From a virus: a stretch of 64,000 nucleotides of DNA. How positions within the stretch are numbered: the first letter of the stretch is position 1; every line of letters begins with the position of its first letter. Below the pieces are notes generated by a model. The model did no database searches. It was not told where the DNA came from and saw only the letters and a program-made list of their open reading frames with translations. The position numbers were made by a program, and so were the translations under genes. Of the stretch, positions 19,792 through 27,251 are shown piece after piece. The stretch spans positions 33,449 to 97,448 of the IMG/VR virus record IMGVR_UViG_3300047678_000094; one strand, given 5' to 3'.

Positions 19792-20049
19792 ATGAAAGTA
19801 GCACCTAAACTATCTAAAACTAAACCAAGTGATCCTGTAGGAGAAAGCATGAAGAAACAACACAAAGAACCTACCGTGAATGTGGTTCTGACTGCCAAAC
19901 AATTTAATATTGTGATGGCTGGACTTGGTGAACTACCACACAAACATGTTGGTAATCTCATTAATGAACTTGTGGCGCAAGTTCAACCGCAGGTCGAAGA
20001 GAAACCACCCGCGAAGGCTTCAAAAGCCCCACCAGCATCTGAAGAGTAA
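19792..20049 (+). CDS. Small hypothetical protein
   Basis: The 85-residue product has a basic N-terminus, a central VVLTAKQFNIVMAGLGELP segment that resembles small phage proteins with a helical LTxxQ.N core, and an Ala/Pro/Lys-rich tail. Its stop overlaps the next start (TAATG). Function unknown. Confidence 0.5.
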   Translation: MKVAPKLSKTKPSDPVGESMKKQHKEPTVNVVLTAKQFNIVMAGLGELPHKHVGNLINELVAQVQPQVEEKPPAKASKAPPASEE

Positions 20050-20240
20050 TGCTTCGGCATATTCTTTTCAATCTACAATCATCTGAATATAGTGTTGATG
20101 TTGTTCCTTCTTTCGCTTTATTCGAGAGAAATCTCGATGTCGCAGAGATCGATCTAACATCAACACTTGTATCATTCCGAAGACAAATTATGGAAAGAGT
20201 TGATAATTATGAACCAAATGATGAAAATATGGACAGCTAA
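20049..20240 (+). CDS. Small hypothetical protein
   Basis: The 63-residue frame starts on the preceding stop (TAATG), with a GAAGAG ribosome-binding element just upstream. Its 3' end overlaps the dioxygenase gene by 32 bp. No motif is recognised. Coupling at both ends argues for translation. Confidence 0.45.
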   Translation: MLRHILFNLQSSEYSVDVVPSFALFERNLDVAEIDLTSTLVSFRRQIMERVDNYEPNDENMDS

Positions 20241-20781
20241 TCTCAACGGTCAGTTTGTAGATGCTATCTGCGAGGTTGGAGATAAACAACCAATCGCTCA
20301 AACAGGCATTGGATTCGCCGGAGAATCTAATGGCATTGATACAATAAGAAAGAGTGAGATTCGGTGGATCAACACATACGATCTAAACCACAAGTTCATC
20401 GTTGACACGCTCTGGAATTTTGCCAACGATGCTAATCGCGACCACTTTGGGTTTGATCTTAACTATCTCAGAGACATCCAATACACAACCTACAAATCTG
20501 AGAACAGTGGTAAGTATGATTGGCACCAGGACACCTTCTGGCTTAACCCTACCGCGAATCATCGCAAAATATCAATGATCATCCAACTCTCAGATCCCAA
20601 AGAGTATAGCGGCGGAGAATTCCAAGTTGATCCGGAGTTTGGTGTCCTGGATCAACAATCTGTGAAACAGAGAGGAACCGTGATAGCATTTCCTTCATTC
20701 TTAAGACATAGAGTAACACCAGTCACTTCCGGGATCAGAAGAAGCCTTGTTTGCTGGATAGAGGGACCTAAATTCAGATAA
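20209..20781 (+). CDS. 2-oxoglutarate/Fe(II)-dependent oxygenase (PKHD-type)
   Basis: The ATG at 20209 has GGAAAGAG 9 bp upstream and is preferred over a weaker in-frame start at 20167. The 190-residue protein is a double-stranded beta-helix oxygenase: the HxD iron ligands are His106 and Asp108 (WHQDTFW), the distal His is His167 (FLRHRVTPV), and Arg177 in SGIRRSL is placed to bind 2-oxoglutarate. This matches small prolyl-4-hydroxylase-like PKHD proteins common in T4-like phages. The substrate (protein side chain or nucleotide) is not evident. It lies directly before the neck gene 13. Confidence 0.85.
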   Translation: MNQMMKIWTANLNGQFVDAICEVGDKQPIAQTGIGFAGESNGIDTIRKSEIRWINTYDLNHKFIVDTLWNFANDANRDHFGFDLNYLRDIQYTTYKSENSGKYDWHQDTFWLNPTANHRKISMIIQLSDPKEYSGGEFQVDPEFGVLDQQSVKQRGTVIAFPSFLRHRVTPVTSGIRRSLVCWIEGPKFR

Positions 20782-20811
20782 ATAGCTGAATAGACCCACT
20801 GGAGAGGTATA

Positions 20812-21552
20812 ATGAGCGTTCCTACATCAAGAGCCCTATTCAAAGAGTGGTGCCTCAAGAAACTCGGCAAGCCAGTCATTTCGATCAACGTATCTGACGA
20901 TCAGGTAGATGATCGTATCGACGAGGCTCTGAAGTACTACTATGATTACCACTTCGATGGTACCGAGAAAACATACTACAAGTATCAGCTAACTCAACCA
21001 GACATTGATGCTGGATGCATTCCAGCACCGGAAAATCTTCTGGGTGTGGTTGGCGTATTCCCAGTTATGGGATCGTATGCCGGATCAAACATCTTTAACA
21101 TCCAGTATCAGATTGCTTTGAATGAGATCTGGTCTCTAACAAGCATTCAGCTTACACCATACTACCTTGCGATGGAACATATCGCCCTGATCAACGAATT
21201 GTTTGTTGGAAACCAACGTATACGCTTCAATCGACACACTAATAAGATTTACATTGATATGGATTGGACACAGGCCGTTGTCGGTAAGTGGATTGTTGTT
21301 GAAGGATATCTTCTGGTAGACCCAGACACATACACTGATGCTTGGTCTGATCGTTGGCTTCAACTGTACGCTACAGCCAAAATCAAAGAACAGTGGGGTA
21401 ACAATCTGTCTAAATTCTCTGGTATGCAATTACCAGGTGGAGTTCAATTCAATGGACAAGCTATCAAAGATGAAGCAGTTGCAGAGATTAAAGATCTTGA
21501 AGCCCGCATGATCAATGAGTTCAGCCTGCCTCCTGAAGATATGGTAGGCTAG
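20812..21552 (+). CDS. 13: Neck protein gp13
   Basis: The 246-residue protein has the gp13 signature of T4-like phages: an N-terminal SRALFKEWCLKKLGKPVI followed by QVDDRIDEALKYYYDYHFDG. gp13 and gp14 close the packaged head and form the neck to which the tail joins. The start has GGAGAGG upstream. Gene order 13-(endonuclease)-14-15 is that of the superfamily. It is followed directly by an inserted homing gene. Confidence 0.9.
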   Translation: MSVPTSRALFKEWCLKKLGKPVISINVSDDQVDDRIDEALKYYYDYHFDGTEKTYYKYQLTQPDIDAGCIPAPENLLGVVGVFPVMGSYAGSNIFNIQYQIALNEIWSLTSIQLTPYYLAMEHIALINELFVGNQRIRFNRHTNKIYIDMDWTQAVVGKWIVVEGYLLVDPDTYTDAWSDRWLQLYATAKIKEQWGNNLSKFSGMQLPGGVQFNGQAIKDEAVAEIKDLEARMINEFSLPPEDMVG

Positions 21553-21557
21553 ACATA

Positions 21558-21601
21558 CGTTTTTATAAATAGACTCTGAAAAGGAGATCTATTATGAGTG
21601 A
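21558..21601 (+). promoter_or_regulatory. Homing-gene leader cassette: late promoter plus strong RBS
   Basis: This 44-bp segment is identical to 30961-31004. It contains the late promoter TATAAATA (21564-21571), the ribosome binding site AAGGAGAT and the first codons of the endonuclease gene. The flanking sequences differ, so the leader belongs to the mobile gene rather than to gene 13. Confidence 0.8.
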
Positions 21602-22313
21602 GAAATACGGTTTTGTATACATCTGGTACGATCGCAAACACAAGCGATTCTATATTGGGAGTCACTGGGGAACTGAAGATGATGGGTATATCTGTTCATC
21701 TACTTGGATGCGAAATGCATATAAACGAAGACCAACAGATTTTAAAAGAAAAATTTTGAAACACGTAAAAACAAATCGCAACGATCTTCTTTTAGAAGAA
21801 CATAGATGGCTGTTGATGATTCCTAAGGAATCATTGGGTAAAAATTATTACAACATGACACAACACTTAAACGGTCATTGGGAAACAGAAGAAGAACGAC
21901 GTTTATCTTTAGTTGATAAGATATCTCTTCATACAAAAGAAGCTATGCAAAGACCTGATGTTCGAAAGAAATATCTGGCTGGTTTACAGAAACGTAACAG
22001 TATACAAAGCATCGAAGCCAAAAAGAAACGTTCTGAATCTATGAAACGTACAATGGCTAAAAAATTCCCAATTGAATCTAGATTTAAATACGAAACCAAA
22101 TTTGGTTCTGATGAATACAAAATTAATATGGGGAAAACAATATCAGAATCTTGGAAACATAGAGACAAAAAGAAAATAGGGAAGAAAATTTCCGCAAGCC
22201 TTAAAGGTGTACCAAGACCATCTATGTTGGGTCGTAAATGGTGGAATAATGGTTCTATAAATAGAAGATCTATATTACCACCAGATGCAACTTTTGTTGC
22301 AGGAAAAGTTTAA
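21594..22313 (+). CDS. GIY-YIG-like homing endonuclease
   Basis: The 239-residue protein starts with a GIY-YIG-type module (GFVYIWYDRKHKRFYIGSHW) and continues with a basic helical region and a tail (GRKWWNNGSINRR) typical of phage homing enzymes. It is a close paralogue of the products at 30997 and 38463. It is free-standing between genes 13 and 14, and its stop overlaps the gene 14 start (TAATG). The gene is AT-rich compared with its neighbours, as expected for a mobile insert. Function inferred: DNA nicking or cleavage that spreads the gene to phages lacking it. Confidence 0.85.
   Translation: MSEKYGFVYIWYDRKHKRFYIGSHWGTEDDGYICSSTWMRNAYKRRPTDFKRKILKHVKTNRNDLLLEEHRWLLMIPKESLGKNYYNMTQHLNGHWETEEERRLSLVDKISLHTKEAMQRPDVRKKYLAGLQKRNSIQSIEAKKKRSESMKRTMAKKFPIESRFKYETKFGSDEYKINMGKTISESWKHRDKKKIGKKISASLKGVPRPSMLGRKWWNNGSINRRSILPPDATFVAGKV
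22256..22263 (+). promoter_or_regulatory. Late promoter for gene 14 inside the homing gene
   Basis: A perfect TATAAATA lies 49 bp upstream of the gene 14 ATG and within the 3' end of the endonuclease frame. The mobile gene thus carries, or was inserted upstream of, the promoter that keeps gene 14 expressed. Confidence 0.6.
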
Positions 22314-23041
22314 TGGCAACCAATCCGTATATTAATGCGTTCTACAATGAACCTGAACAGGATCTGATGGATGATCTTGTGATGGAGAGCATTAAATTTT
22401 ATGGACATGATTGCAACTACATCGTTCGTGATACTGTAGAAGTGGACGAAGTTTACGGCGAAGCTCCACTAACAGAATACAATCGCGCATATATGTTAGA
22501 TTTCTATATCCGTAACTTTGATAGTTACGAGGGTGACGGTGTCTTCCTTTCTAAATTCAATCTTGAGATTCGCGACAGCTTAACTCTGACTGTATCATTG
22601 AAGAACTTCAAAGCAGAAATTGGACAAGCCGAAAATTTATCAAGACCACGCGAGGGTGACCTAATACACGTGCCAATGGATGGTCGTGTCTATGTCATCA
22701 AATTCGTCAACAAAACCCCGGTGTTTTACCAGATGGGTAAGATCCAATTCTACGATTTGACTTGTGAGGTGTTCGAGTATAGTAACGAGAAATTCAATAC
22801 TGGTATCCAAGCTGTTGATAACATCTACCGTAACCGTTCAGTAGACATTACAAATTTCGCTCTACTAACGCAAGACGGCTATATGATTGCCGACCAAGAT
22901 GGTTACCCAATCATACAAGGTGGATATGATATTGACGGACAATCTGGTGACTCCGGCGATGACAGTGGCGAGATCCAGAATGAGTCTAATGCCGTTCTAG
23001 ACTGGAGCGAACGAGATCCATTCAGCGAAGGAAATGTGTAA
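22313..23041 (+). CDS. 14: Neck protein gp14
   Basis: The 242-residue protein opens with MATNPYINAFYNEPEQDLMD and ESIKFYGHDCNYI, the conserved start of gp14 head-completion proteins in cyanophage-like T4 relatives. A central HVPMDGRVYVIKFV strand also fits. gp14 joins gp13 at the portal to complete the neck. Its start overlaps the stop of the upstream mobile gene. Confidence 0.88.
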   Translation: MATNPYINAFYNEPEQDLMDDLVMESIKFYGHDCNYIVRDTVEVDEVYGEAPLTEYNRAYMLDFYIRNFDSYEGDGVFLSKFNLEIRDSLTLTVSLKNFKAEIGQAENLSRPREGDLIHVPMDGRVYVIKFVNKTPVFYQMGKIQFYDLTCEVFEYSNEKFNTGIQAVDNIYRNRSVDITNFALLTQDGYMIADQDGYPIIQGGYDIDGQSGDSGDDSGEIQNESNAVLDWSERDPFSEGNV

Positions 23042-23049
23042 TAAAAACA

Positions 23050-23282
23050 AGAGACTAGAAGAAGAATTTCTGAAACGAGACTTAGAAAGATAGAATCTGG
23101 AGATCTAGTTATAGTCGGACACAAACACAATGAAAGTTCAATAAATAAAATTAAAGAGAAACGTGCATTACAAATTTTCTCTGAAGAAAGTAAAAAAGAA
23201 GATGCGAGAATCAGCCAAAGGTAGACGCTGGTACAAATGTCCAGAAACAGGTAAACGTGTTTTCTATAGAGAGGCTGCGTAA
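23050..23282 (+). pseudogene. Remnant of a homing endonuclease gene
   Basis: Between genes 14 and 15 lies an AT-rich stretch with no intact gene. One frame (about 23056-23220) reads RRISETRLRKIESGDL and on to KKEDARISQR before a stop. A second frame from 23202 reads MRESAKGRRWYKCPETGKR and ends YREAA plus stop. The second piece matches the tail style of the other homing genes here (KWWNNG, ending KAA), and its stop overlaps the gene 15 start (TAATG) exactly as in intact copies. It looks like a frameshifted, 5'-truncated homing gene. Confidence 0.6.
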
Positions 23283-24097
23283 TGTTTGGGCAGACCTGGT
23301 CGCATGATATTATGCGTAAATACGTCATCATTTTTGGGACGTTATTCAACAACATCTACATCACACGAAACAGCTCAAAGGGTGCACCAACCAAAACGAT
23401 TAAGGTGCCACTGACATACGCACCAAAAGAAAAGATGCTTGCGCGTGTTAACGCCGATCCTGATCTTGATAAAGCGATCGCCATCACTCTGCCGCATATG
23501 TCGTTCGAGATCAACAACTATCAGTACGCACCAGATCGTAAACTTACAACGATCGGAAAGCACTACAAAAATCAAACTGATGGTACAACAAAGTATGTGT
23601 ACCAACCTGTTCCATACGACATCGTTTTCAACCTCTATATTATGGTTAAGAATGCCAACGATGGCACGAAAATCGTTGAACAGATTCTGCCATACTTCAC
23701 ACCAGAGTTTACTGTCACCGCGAACATTCTTCCGGAGATGGGTAAGACTCTTGATATTCCAATTGTCCTAAACGACACTTCAGTGCAGGACATTTACGAT
23801 GGGAACTTTGAAACAAGGCGCTCTCTTGTTTGGGTTCTCACCTTTACTATGAAGGGCTATCTCTATGGTCCAATTCGACAGTCCTCGTTGATTCACTTCG
23901 CAAACACAGGATTCATCCTATCTGATGACCCCACAAACGCGAATACCGCATCACCACGAGTAGCAACAGTAACGGCACAACCAGGTCAGCTTGCTAATGG
24001 AGAAGCTACTTCTAACATTGCACTGACTGTATCCTATGACGATGTAGATCCGAATAGTGATTACGCCTTTATCAACCAATTCTCAGAGACTCCGTAA
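23282..24097 (+). CDS. 15: Tail sheath stabilizer / completion protein gp15
   Basis: The 271-residue protein has the gp15 pattern MFGQTWSHDIMRKYVIIFGT followed by IKVPLTYAPKEKMLARV. gp15 forms the ring that caps the contractile tail and binds the neck. Gene position 14-15-16 is conserved. It starts on the stop of the homing-gene remnant, and its stop overlaps the gene 16 start (TAATG). Confidence 0.92.
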   Translation: MFGQTWSHDIMRKYVIIFGTLFNNIYITRNSSKGAPTKTIKVPLTYAPKEKMLARVNADPDLDKAIAITLPHMSFEINNYQYAPDRKLTTIGKHYKNQTDGTTKYVYQPVPYDIVFNLYIMVKNANDGTKIVEQILPYFTPEFTVTANILPEMGKTLDIPIVLNDTSVQDIYDGNFETRRSLVWVLTFTMKGYLYGPIRQSSLIHFANTGFILSDDPTNANTASPRVATVTAQPGQLANGEATSNIALTVSYDDVDPNSDYAFINQFSETP

Positions 24098-24528
24098 TGA
24101 GTAACGATCTAGACAAAGCACTCAATGTAGCGCCAGCCAAAGACACCCCTCTTGTGCATGGGGAACTTGTTGTTCCTGTTGTAGAACAACTTCCAGCTGT
24201 CATTGATGCTGACTCTTCAGATGATAAAGAGGTGGATGAAGATTTCCAACTCGCCCGTGAAAACATAAAAGAATTGCTTGAGCAAGGCAAGGACGTCTTC
24301 GCTGAGATGCTCCAGGTCGCCAAACAATCGCAACATCCAAGAGCATTCGAGGTCTTAGGCAACCTCATGAAAATTGCGGTTGACACCAACAAAGACCTAT
24401 TAACGCTTAGAAAGCAAAAAAGGGAGTTGGTCAAGAAGACCGATGGGTCCCCAACTACGGTAAACAACAACCTGGTGTTGAGTACAGCCGATCTTCTCAA
24501 ATTGATCAAAAATCAGACTAATGAGTAA
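24097..24528 (+). CDS. 16: Small terminase subunit gp16
   Basis: The 143-residue protein shows the gp16 core: DEDFQLARENIKELLEQGK, then AKQSQHPRAFEVLGNLMKIA, then NKDLLTL. gp16 recognises DNA and regulates the gp17 packaging motor. The length is near that of T4 gp16. It overlaps the start of the terminase large-subunit gene by 8 bp, which is consistent with coupled synthesis. Confidence 0.9.
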   Translation: MSNDLDKALNVAPAKDTPLVHGELVVPVVEQLPAVIDADSSDDKEVDEDFQLARENIKELLEQGKDVFAEMLQVAKQSQHPRAFEVLGNLMKIAVDTNKDLLTLRKQKRELVKKTDGSPTTVNNNLVLSTADLLKLIKNQTNE

Positions 24529-25459
24529 CGAAAGACAATCATACTTAGGAAACCCGAAACTAAAAAGATCTAACGTCGCTGTCGAATGGACACCCCTTCA
24601 GTTGAAGGAGTACATAAAATGCTCGCAAGATCCAATTTACTTCATCCACAAATACTGTAAGATCATTCACGTGGACCGAGGCTTGATTAACTTCAAGCTG
24701 CACGAATTCCAAGAAGAGATGATCCGAACGTTCTCGGAAAACCGTTTCGTAATATGCAAGATGCCGCGTCAGGTGGGTAAGACCACGACGACAGCATCAT
24801 ACATTTTGTGGAAAGTTATCTTCAACGAATACACCAACGTCGCTATTCTTGCCAACAAAGACAAGAAGGCCCGAGAGATTCTGGACAGAATTCAGAAAAT
24901 GTTCGAGAACCTCCCAAGCTGGATGCAGCAGGGTGTTACAGAATGGAACAAAGGTAACGTTGAACTTGAGAACGGTTCTAAGATCGTTGCTACATCTACA
25001 TCTTCATCTGCCGCTCGTGGTGACACCTACAACCTTGTTTACCTTGATGAGTTTGCGCACGTTGAACGTAACATCCAAGACGACTTCTTCACATCCGTGT
25101 ACCCAACCATTTCATCGGGTGAAAAGACGCAGCTTATCATTACATCCACACCAAAGGGTATGGAGCTCTTCTACAAAATCTGGATTGATTCTGAAGAAGG
25201 TCGCAACAGCTACAAGCGCGTTGAGGTTCACTGGTCAGATATTCCTGGTCGTGACCAGAAGTGGAAAGAACAAGAGATCGCCAACACCTCGGAAGATAAG
25301 TTCCGCCAGGAATACGAATGTGTTGATGGAAAAACAAAAATAACCATTAGAAACAAGAAAACTGGTAAAACCAAGAAACTTACAATCAATAAATTTATAA
25401 ATATGATTGTAAGTTCCTCGGAGAACGAAGATGCACTACAGAAAAGTGTGGGAGAATAA
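24521..25459 (+). CDS. 17: Terminase large subunit gp17, N-terminal extein plus split-intein N fragment
   Basis: The 312-residue product carries the packaging ATPase: Walker A PRQVGKTT (Lys87), Walker B LVYLDEFAH (Asp176, Glu177) and motif III ITSTPKG. The terminase sequence stops after FRQEYE (residue 266). From Cys267 the sequence CVDGKTKITI is an intein start (block A), and it runs 46 residues to the stop. The missing nuclease half is encoded from 25993 after an HNH gene. The nucleophile Cys267 and the acceptor Cys in the second gene would rejoin the exteins as ...EYE-CEFLGS... by protein trans-splicing. Without splicing the ATPase domain alone would be made. Confidence 0.92.
   Translation: MSNERQSYLGNPKLKRSNVAVEWTPLQLKEYIKCSQDPIYFIHKYCKIIHVDRGLINFKLHEFQEEMIRTFSENRFVICKMPRQVGKTTTTASYILWKVIFNEYTNVAILANKDKKAREILDRIQKMFENLPSWMQQGVTEWNKGNVELENGSKIVATSTSSSAARGDTYNLVYLDEFAHVERNIQDDFFTSVYPTISSGEKTQLIITSTPKGMELFYKIWIDSEEGRNSYKRVEVHWSDIPGRDQKWKEQEIANTSEDKFRQEYECVDGKTKITIRNKKTGKTKKLTINKFINMIVSSSENEDALQKSVGE
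25319..25456 (+). other. Split intein, N-terminal fragment (IntN, 46 aa)
   Basis: Coding bases for residues 267-312 of the first terminase gene. It starts with the catalytic Cys and contains only the block A region plus a short helix (LTINKFINM). No block B motif is present, so the break lies between blocks A and B instead of at the canonical position after block B. This is the atypical layout that I recall for the AceL-TerL intein. Confidence 0.85.
25396..25403 (+). promoter_or_regulatory. Late promoter inside the intein N fragment, for the HNH gene
   Basis: A perfect TATAAATA sits 27 bp upstream of the HNH gene start at 25431, within the IntN coding sequence. CTCGGAGAACGAAG just before the ATG supplies a GGAGAA ribosome binding site. 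Confidence 0.6.
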
Positions 25460-26003
25460 ATTTGGAAAAATCCCAACCGATGAAAATGGATTTAAATATG
25501 AAATACACCACATAGATGGTAACAGAAAAAACAATTCTATTGAAAATCTACAATGTATAACAATTTTGGAACATCTTCAAATTCACATAAACCGTGGTGA
25601 TTGGGGTGCTGTTGCTCTCATTGGAAAGAGAATTGGTCTTGGACCAAAATATATGTCAGAAGTCCAAAGAGGTGTTAAACGCCTGGGAGTTGGCGGTGCT
25701 AAAAAAGGAAGAACACCTTGGAACAAAAACAAAAAAGGGTGTTTCTCAAAGGAAACAATTGATAAGTTTAAAACTTCCAGAAAGGGTAGAAGATTTTCGC
25801 CATTGAAAATTTCTGATTCTGATTGTCAAAAAATTATCTCATTGTATGCTAATAAACCAAAAATGGTTGGAGCTGGCAAGAAAAGCAAAAACGGTAGAAT
25901 AATGTCTTATGAGACAGCTTTCAGCAATTGTATTTCTAAAGAATATAGCGTTACTCCAAAACAAATATGTAACATAATAACAGGTAAACGTAATGTTCTA
26001 TAA
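25431..26003 (+). CDS. Free-standing HNH homing endonuclease between intein halves
   Basis: The 190-residue protein has an N-terminal HNH nuclease motif (YEIHHIDGNRKNNSIENL, residues about 24-41), then basic repeats (NUMOD-like GAKKGRTPWNKN and KTSRKGRRF), and a C-terminal DNA-binding helix-turn-helix-like segment. It overlaps the IntN-bearing gene by 29 bp and the IntC-bearing gene by 11 bp, so it is embedded exactly in the break of the terminase. It is the likely agent that mobilises the intein/terminase locus. AT content is high relative to the terminase exteins. Confidence 0.88.
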   Translation: MHYRKVWENKFGKIPTDENGFKYEIHHIDGNRKNNSIENLQCITILEHLQIHINRGDWGAVALIGKRIGLGPKYMSEVQRGVKRLGVGGAKKGRTPWNKNKKGCFSKETIDKFKTSRKGRRFSPLKISDSDCQKIISLYANKPKMVGAGKKSKNGRIMSYETAFSNCISKEYSVTPKQICNIITGKRNVL

Positions 26004-26316
26004 GAACGATAACTTTGAAATTCTAACACCAAGTGGCTTCAAAGAGTTTGCTGGTGTGCAGGAAGTTATCAAATGTGGTAAAATAGAACTGACGTTGAAC
26101 AATGGTAACAGATTAATCTGTGCATCCAAACACAACATTTTGACTGATAGTGGTTGGATTGAATCTGGAAAATTGAGAAGAGACAGCAAAGTAATTACCA
26201 AAGATGGTTTGGTCGGTTTATACCACATTGAACTTTTGGATGACGAACACACATTTTATGATATTGTCGGTGTTCCTAATTTTGAATACTATACTAATGG
26301 TATAGTTTCTCACAAC
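25993..26316 (+). other. Split intein, C-terminal fragment (IntC, 108 aa)
   Basis: Residues 1-108 of the second terminase gene. It holds the block B, F and G regions and ends in His107-Asn108 before Cys+1. Its opening MFYKNDNFEILTPSGF resembles the C fragment of the AceL-TerL intein, which sits at the same terminase site (from memory). Confidence 0.85.
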
Positions 26317-27180
26317 TGCGAATTCCTTGGTTCCGCCAACACCCTTATCCACCCTTCTAAGTTGCGCACATTAGCTTGGAAAAAACCAATCAAACAAAAC
26401 CATCTTGGGCTCAAGGAATACTATGAGCCTGATCCAAACACCGTATATGCGATGGTGGTGGACACGGCCCGTGGTGCAGGGGCAGACTATTCCGCATTCA
26501 TCGTGGTGAACGTTTCGACGTTCCCATACAAGATTGTCGCGACGTTTAAGAACAACACCATCTCACCATTGATTCTGCCAAACATCATTTACGAGACGGC
26601 TAAATACTACAATAATGCTTTGGTACTTGTAGAGACAAACGATATTGGTCAACAGGTAGCAGATATTCTACACTACGATCTAGAGTATGAGGGTATGCTT
26701 GTTTCTGCCATGTCTGGTCGTAACGGCCAGTCGCTATCTGGTGGTTTCGCAACGTCTACCCATAAAGGAGTGAGAACAACAAAACAGGTCAAGAGAATTG
26801 GATGCGCCACATTAAAGACGCTTGTTGAGTCAGACAAACTTATCATCGAGGATGCTGATGTCATTTATGAGTTAACGAGATTCGTGCTCAAAGGACAGTC
26901 ATATGAAGCTGAAGATGGTAATGATGATCTTGCTATGTGCTGTGTTCTATTTGGTTGGCTTTCTACTCAGTCATACTTACGAGAAATTACGGACCTTGAT
27001 GTTAGGAAAAAGATCTACGAACAAAACGAAAGAATGCTCGAAGACGAAATGCTCCCATTCGGGATCTTTGCCACCGGGGACGATGAAATAGACGAAAAAA
27101 TCAACGACGCTCCTACAGTTCTTGACCGACGTCCTAGAGACGAGTTCGGTGGGTTCTTTGGAAGCGCCGCAACAGACTAA
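25993..27180 (+). CDS. 17: Split-intein C fragment plus terminase large subunit gp17, nuclease half
   Basis: The first 108 of 395 residues are intein: ILTPSGFKEF, a block-B-like ASKHNIL, block F FYDIVGVPNFEYYTNG and block G IVSHN ending at Asn108. Residue 109 is the acceptor Cys, which opens the C-extein CEFLGSANTLI, the normal continuation of T4-like gp17. The C-extein (287 aa) has the RNase-H-like nuclease, with Asp157 in MVVDTARGAGADYS and the DGNDDLAMCC motif. The two exteins sum to about 553 residues, a normal size for the cyanophage-type enzyme. Trans-splicing is expected to be needed for a functional packaging motor. Confidence 0.92.
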   Translation: MFYKNDNFEILTPSGFKEFAGVQEVIKCGKIELTLNNGNRLICASKHNILTDSGWIESGKLRRDSKVITKDGLVGLYHIELLDDEHTFYDIVGVPNFEYYTNGIVSHNCEFLGSANTLIHPSKLRTLAWKKPIKQNHLGLKEYYEPDPNTVYAMVVDTARGAGADYSAFIVVNVSTFPYKIVATFKNNTISPLILPNIIYETAKYYNNALVLVETNDIGQQVADILHYDLEYEGMLVSAMSGRNGQSLSGGFATSTHKGVRTTKQVKRIGCATLKTLVESDKLIIEDADVIYELTRFVLKGQSYEAEDGNDDLAMCCVLFGWLSTQSYLREITDLDVRKKIYEQNERMLEDEMLPFGIFATGDDEIDEKINDAPTVLDRRPRDEFGGFFGSAATD

Positions 27181-27202
27181 AATTCGCGTGGAACCAGCGT
27201 TT

Positions 27203-27210
27203 TATAAATA
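27203..27210 (+). promoter_or_regulatory. Late promoter of gene 18
   Basis: A perfect TATAAATA lies 42 bp upstream of the tail sheath start; GTAGGGAGAA supplies the ribosome binding site. Confidence 0.65.
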
Positions 27211-27251
27211 AGAGTAACAGCTAAACCACCCGTAACGATTGTAGGGAGAAT

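Noticed and set aside
25319-26316. Group I intron as the explanation for the interrupted terminase gene
   Set aside because: Both flanks are open and encode intein splicing blocks (Cys start, SHN-C end) in frame with the exteins, and the insert contains overlapping protein genes without an intron core.
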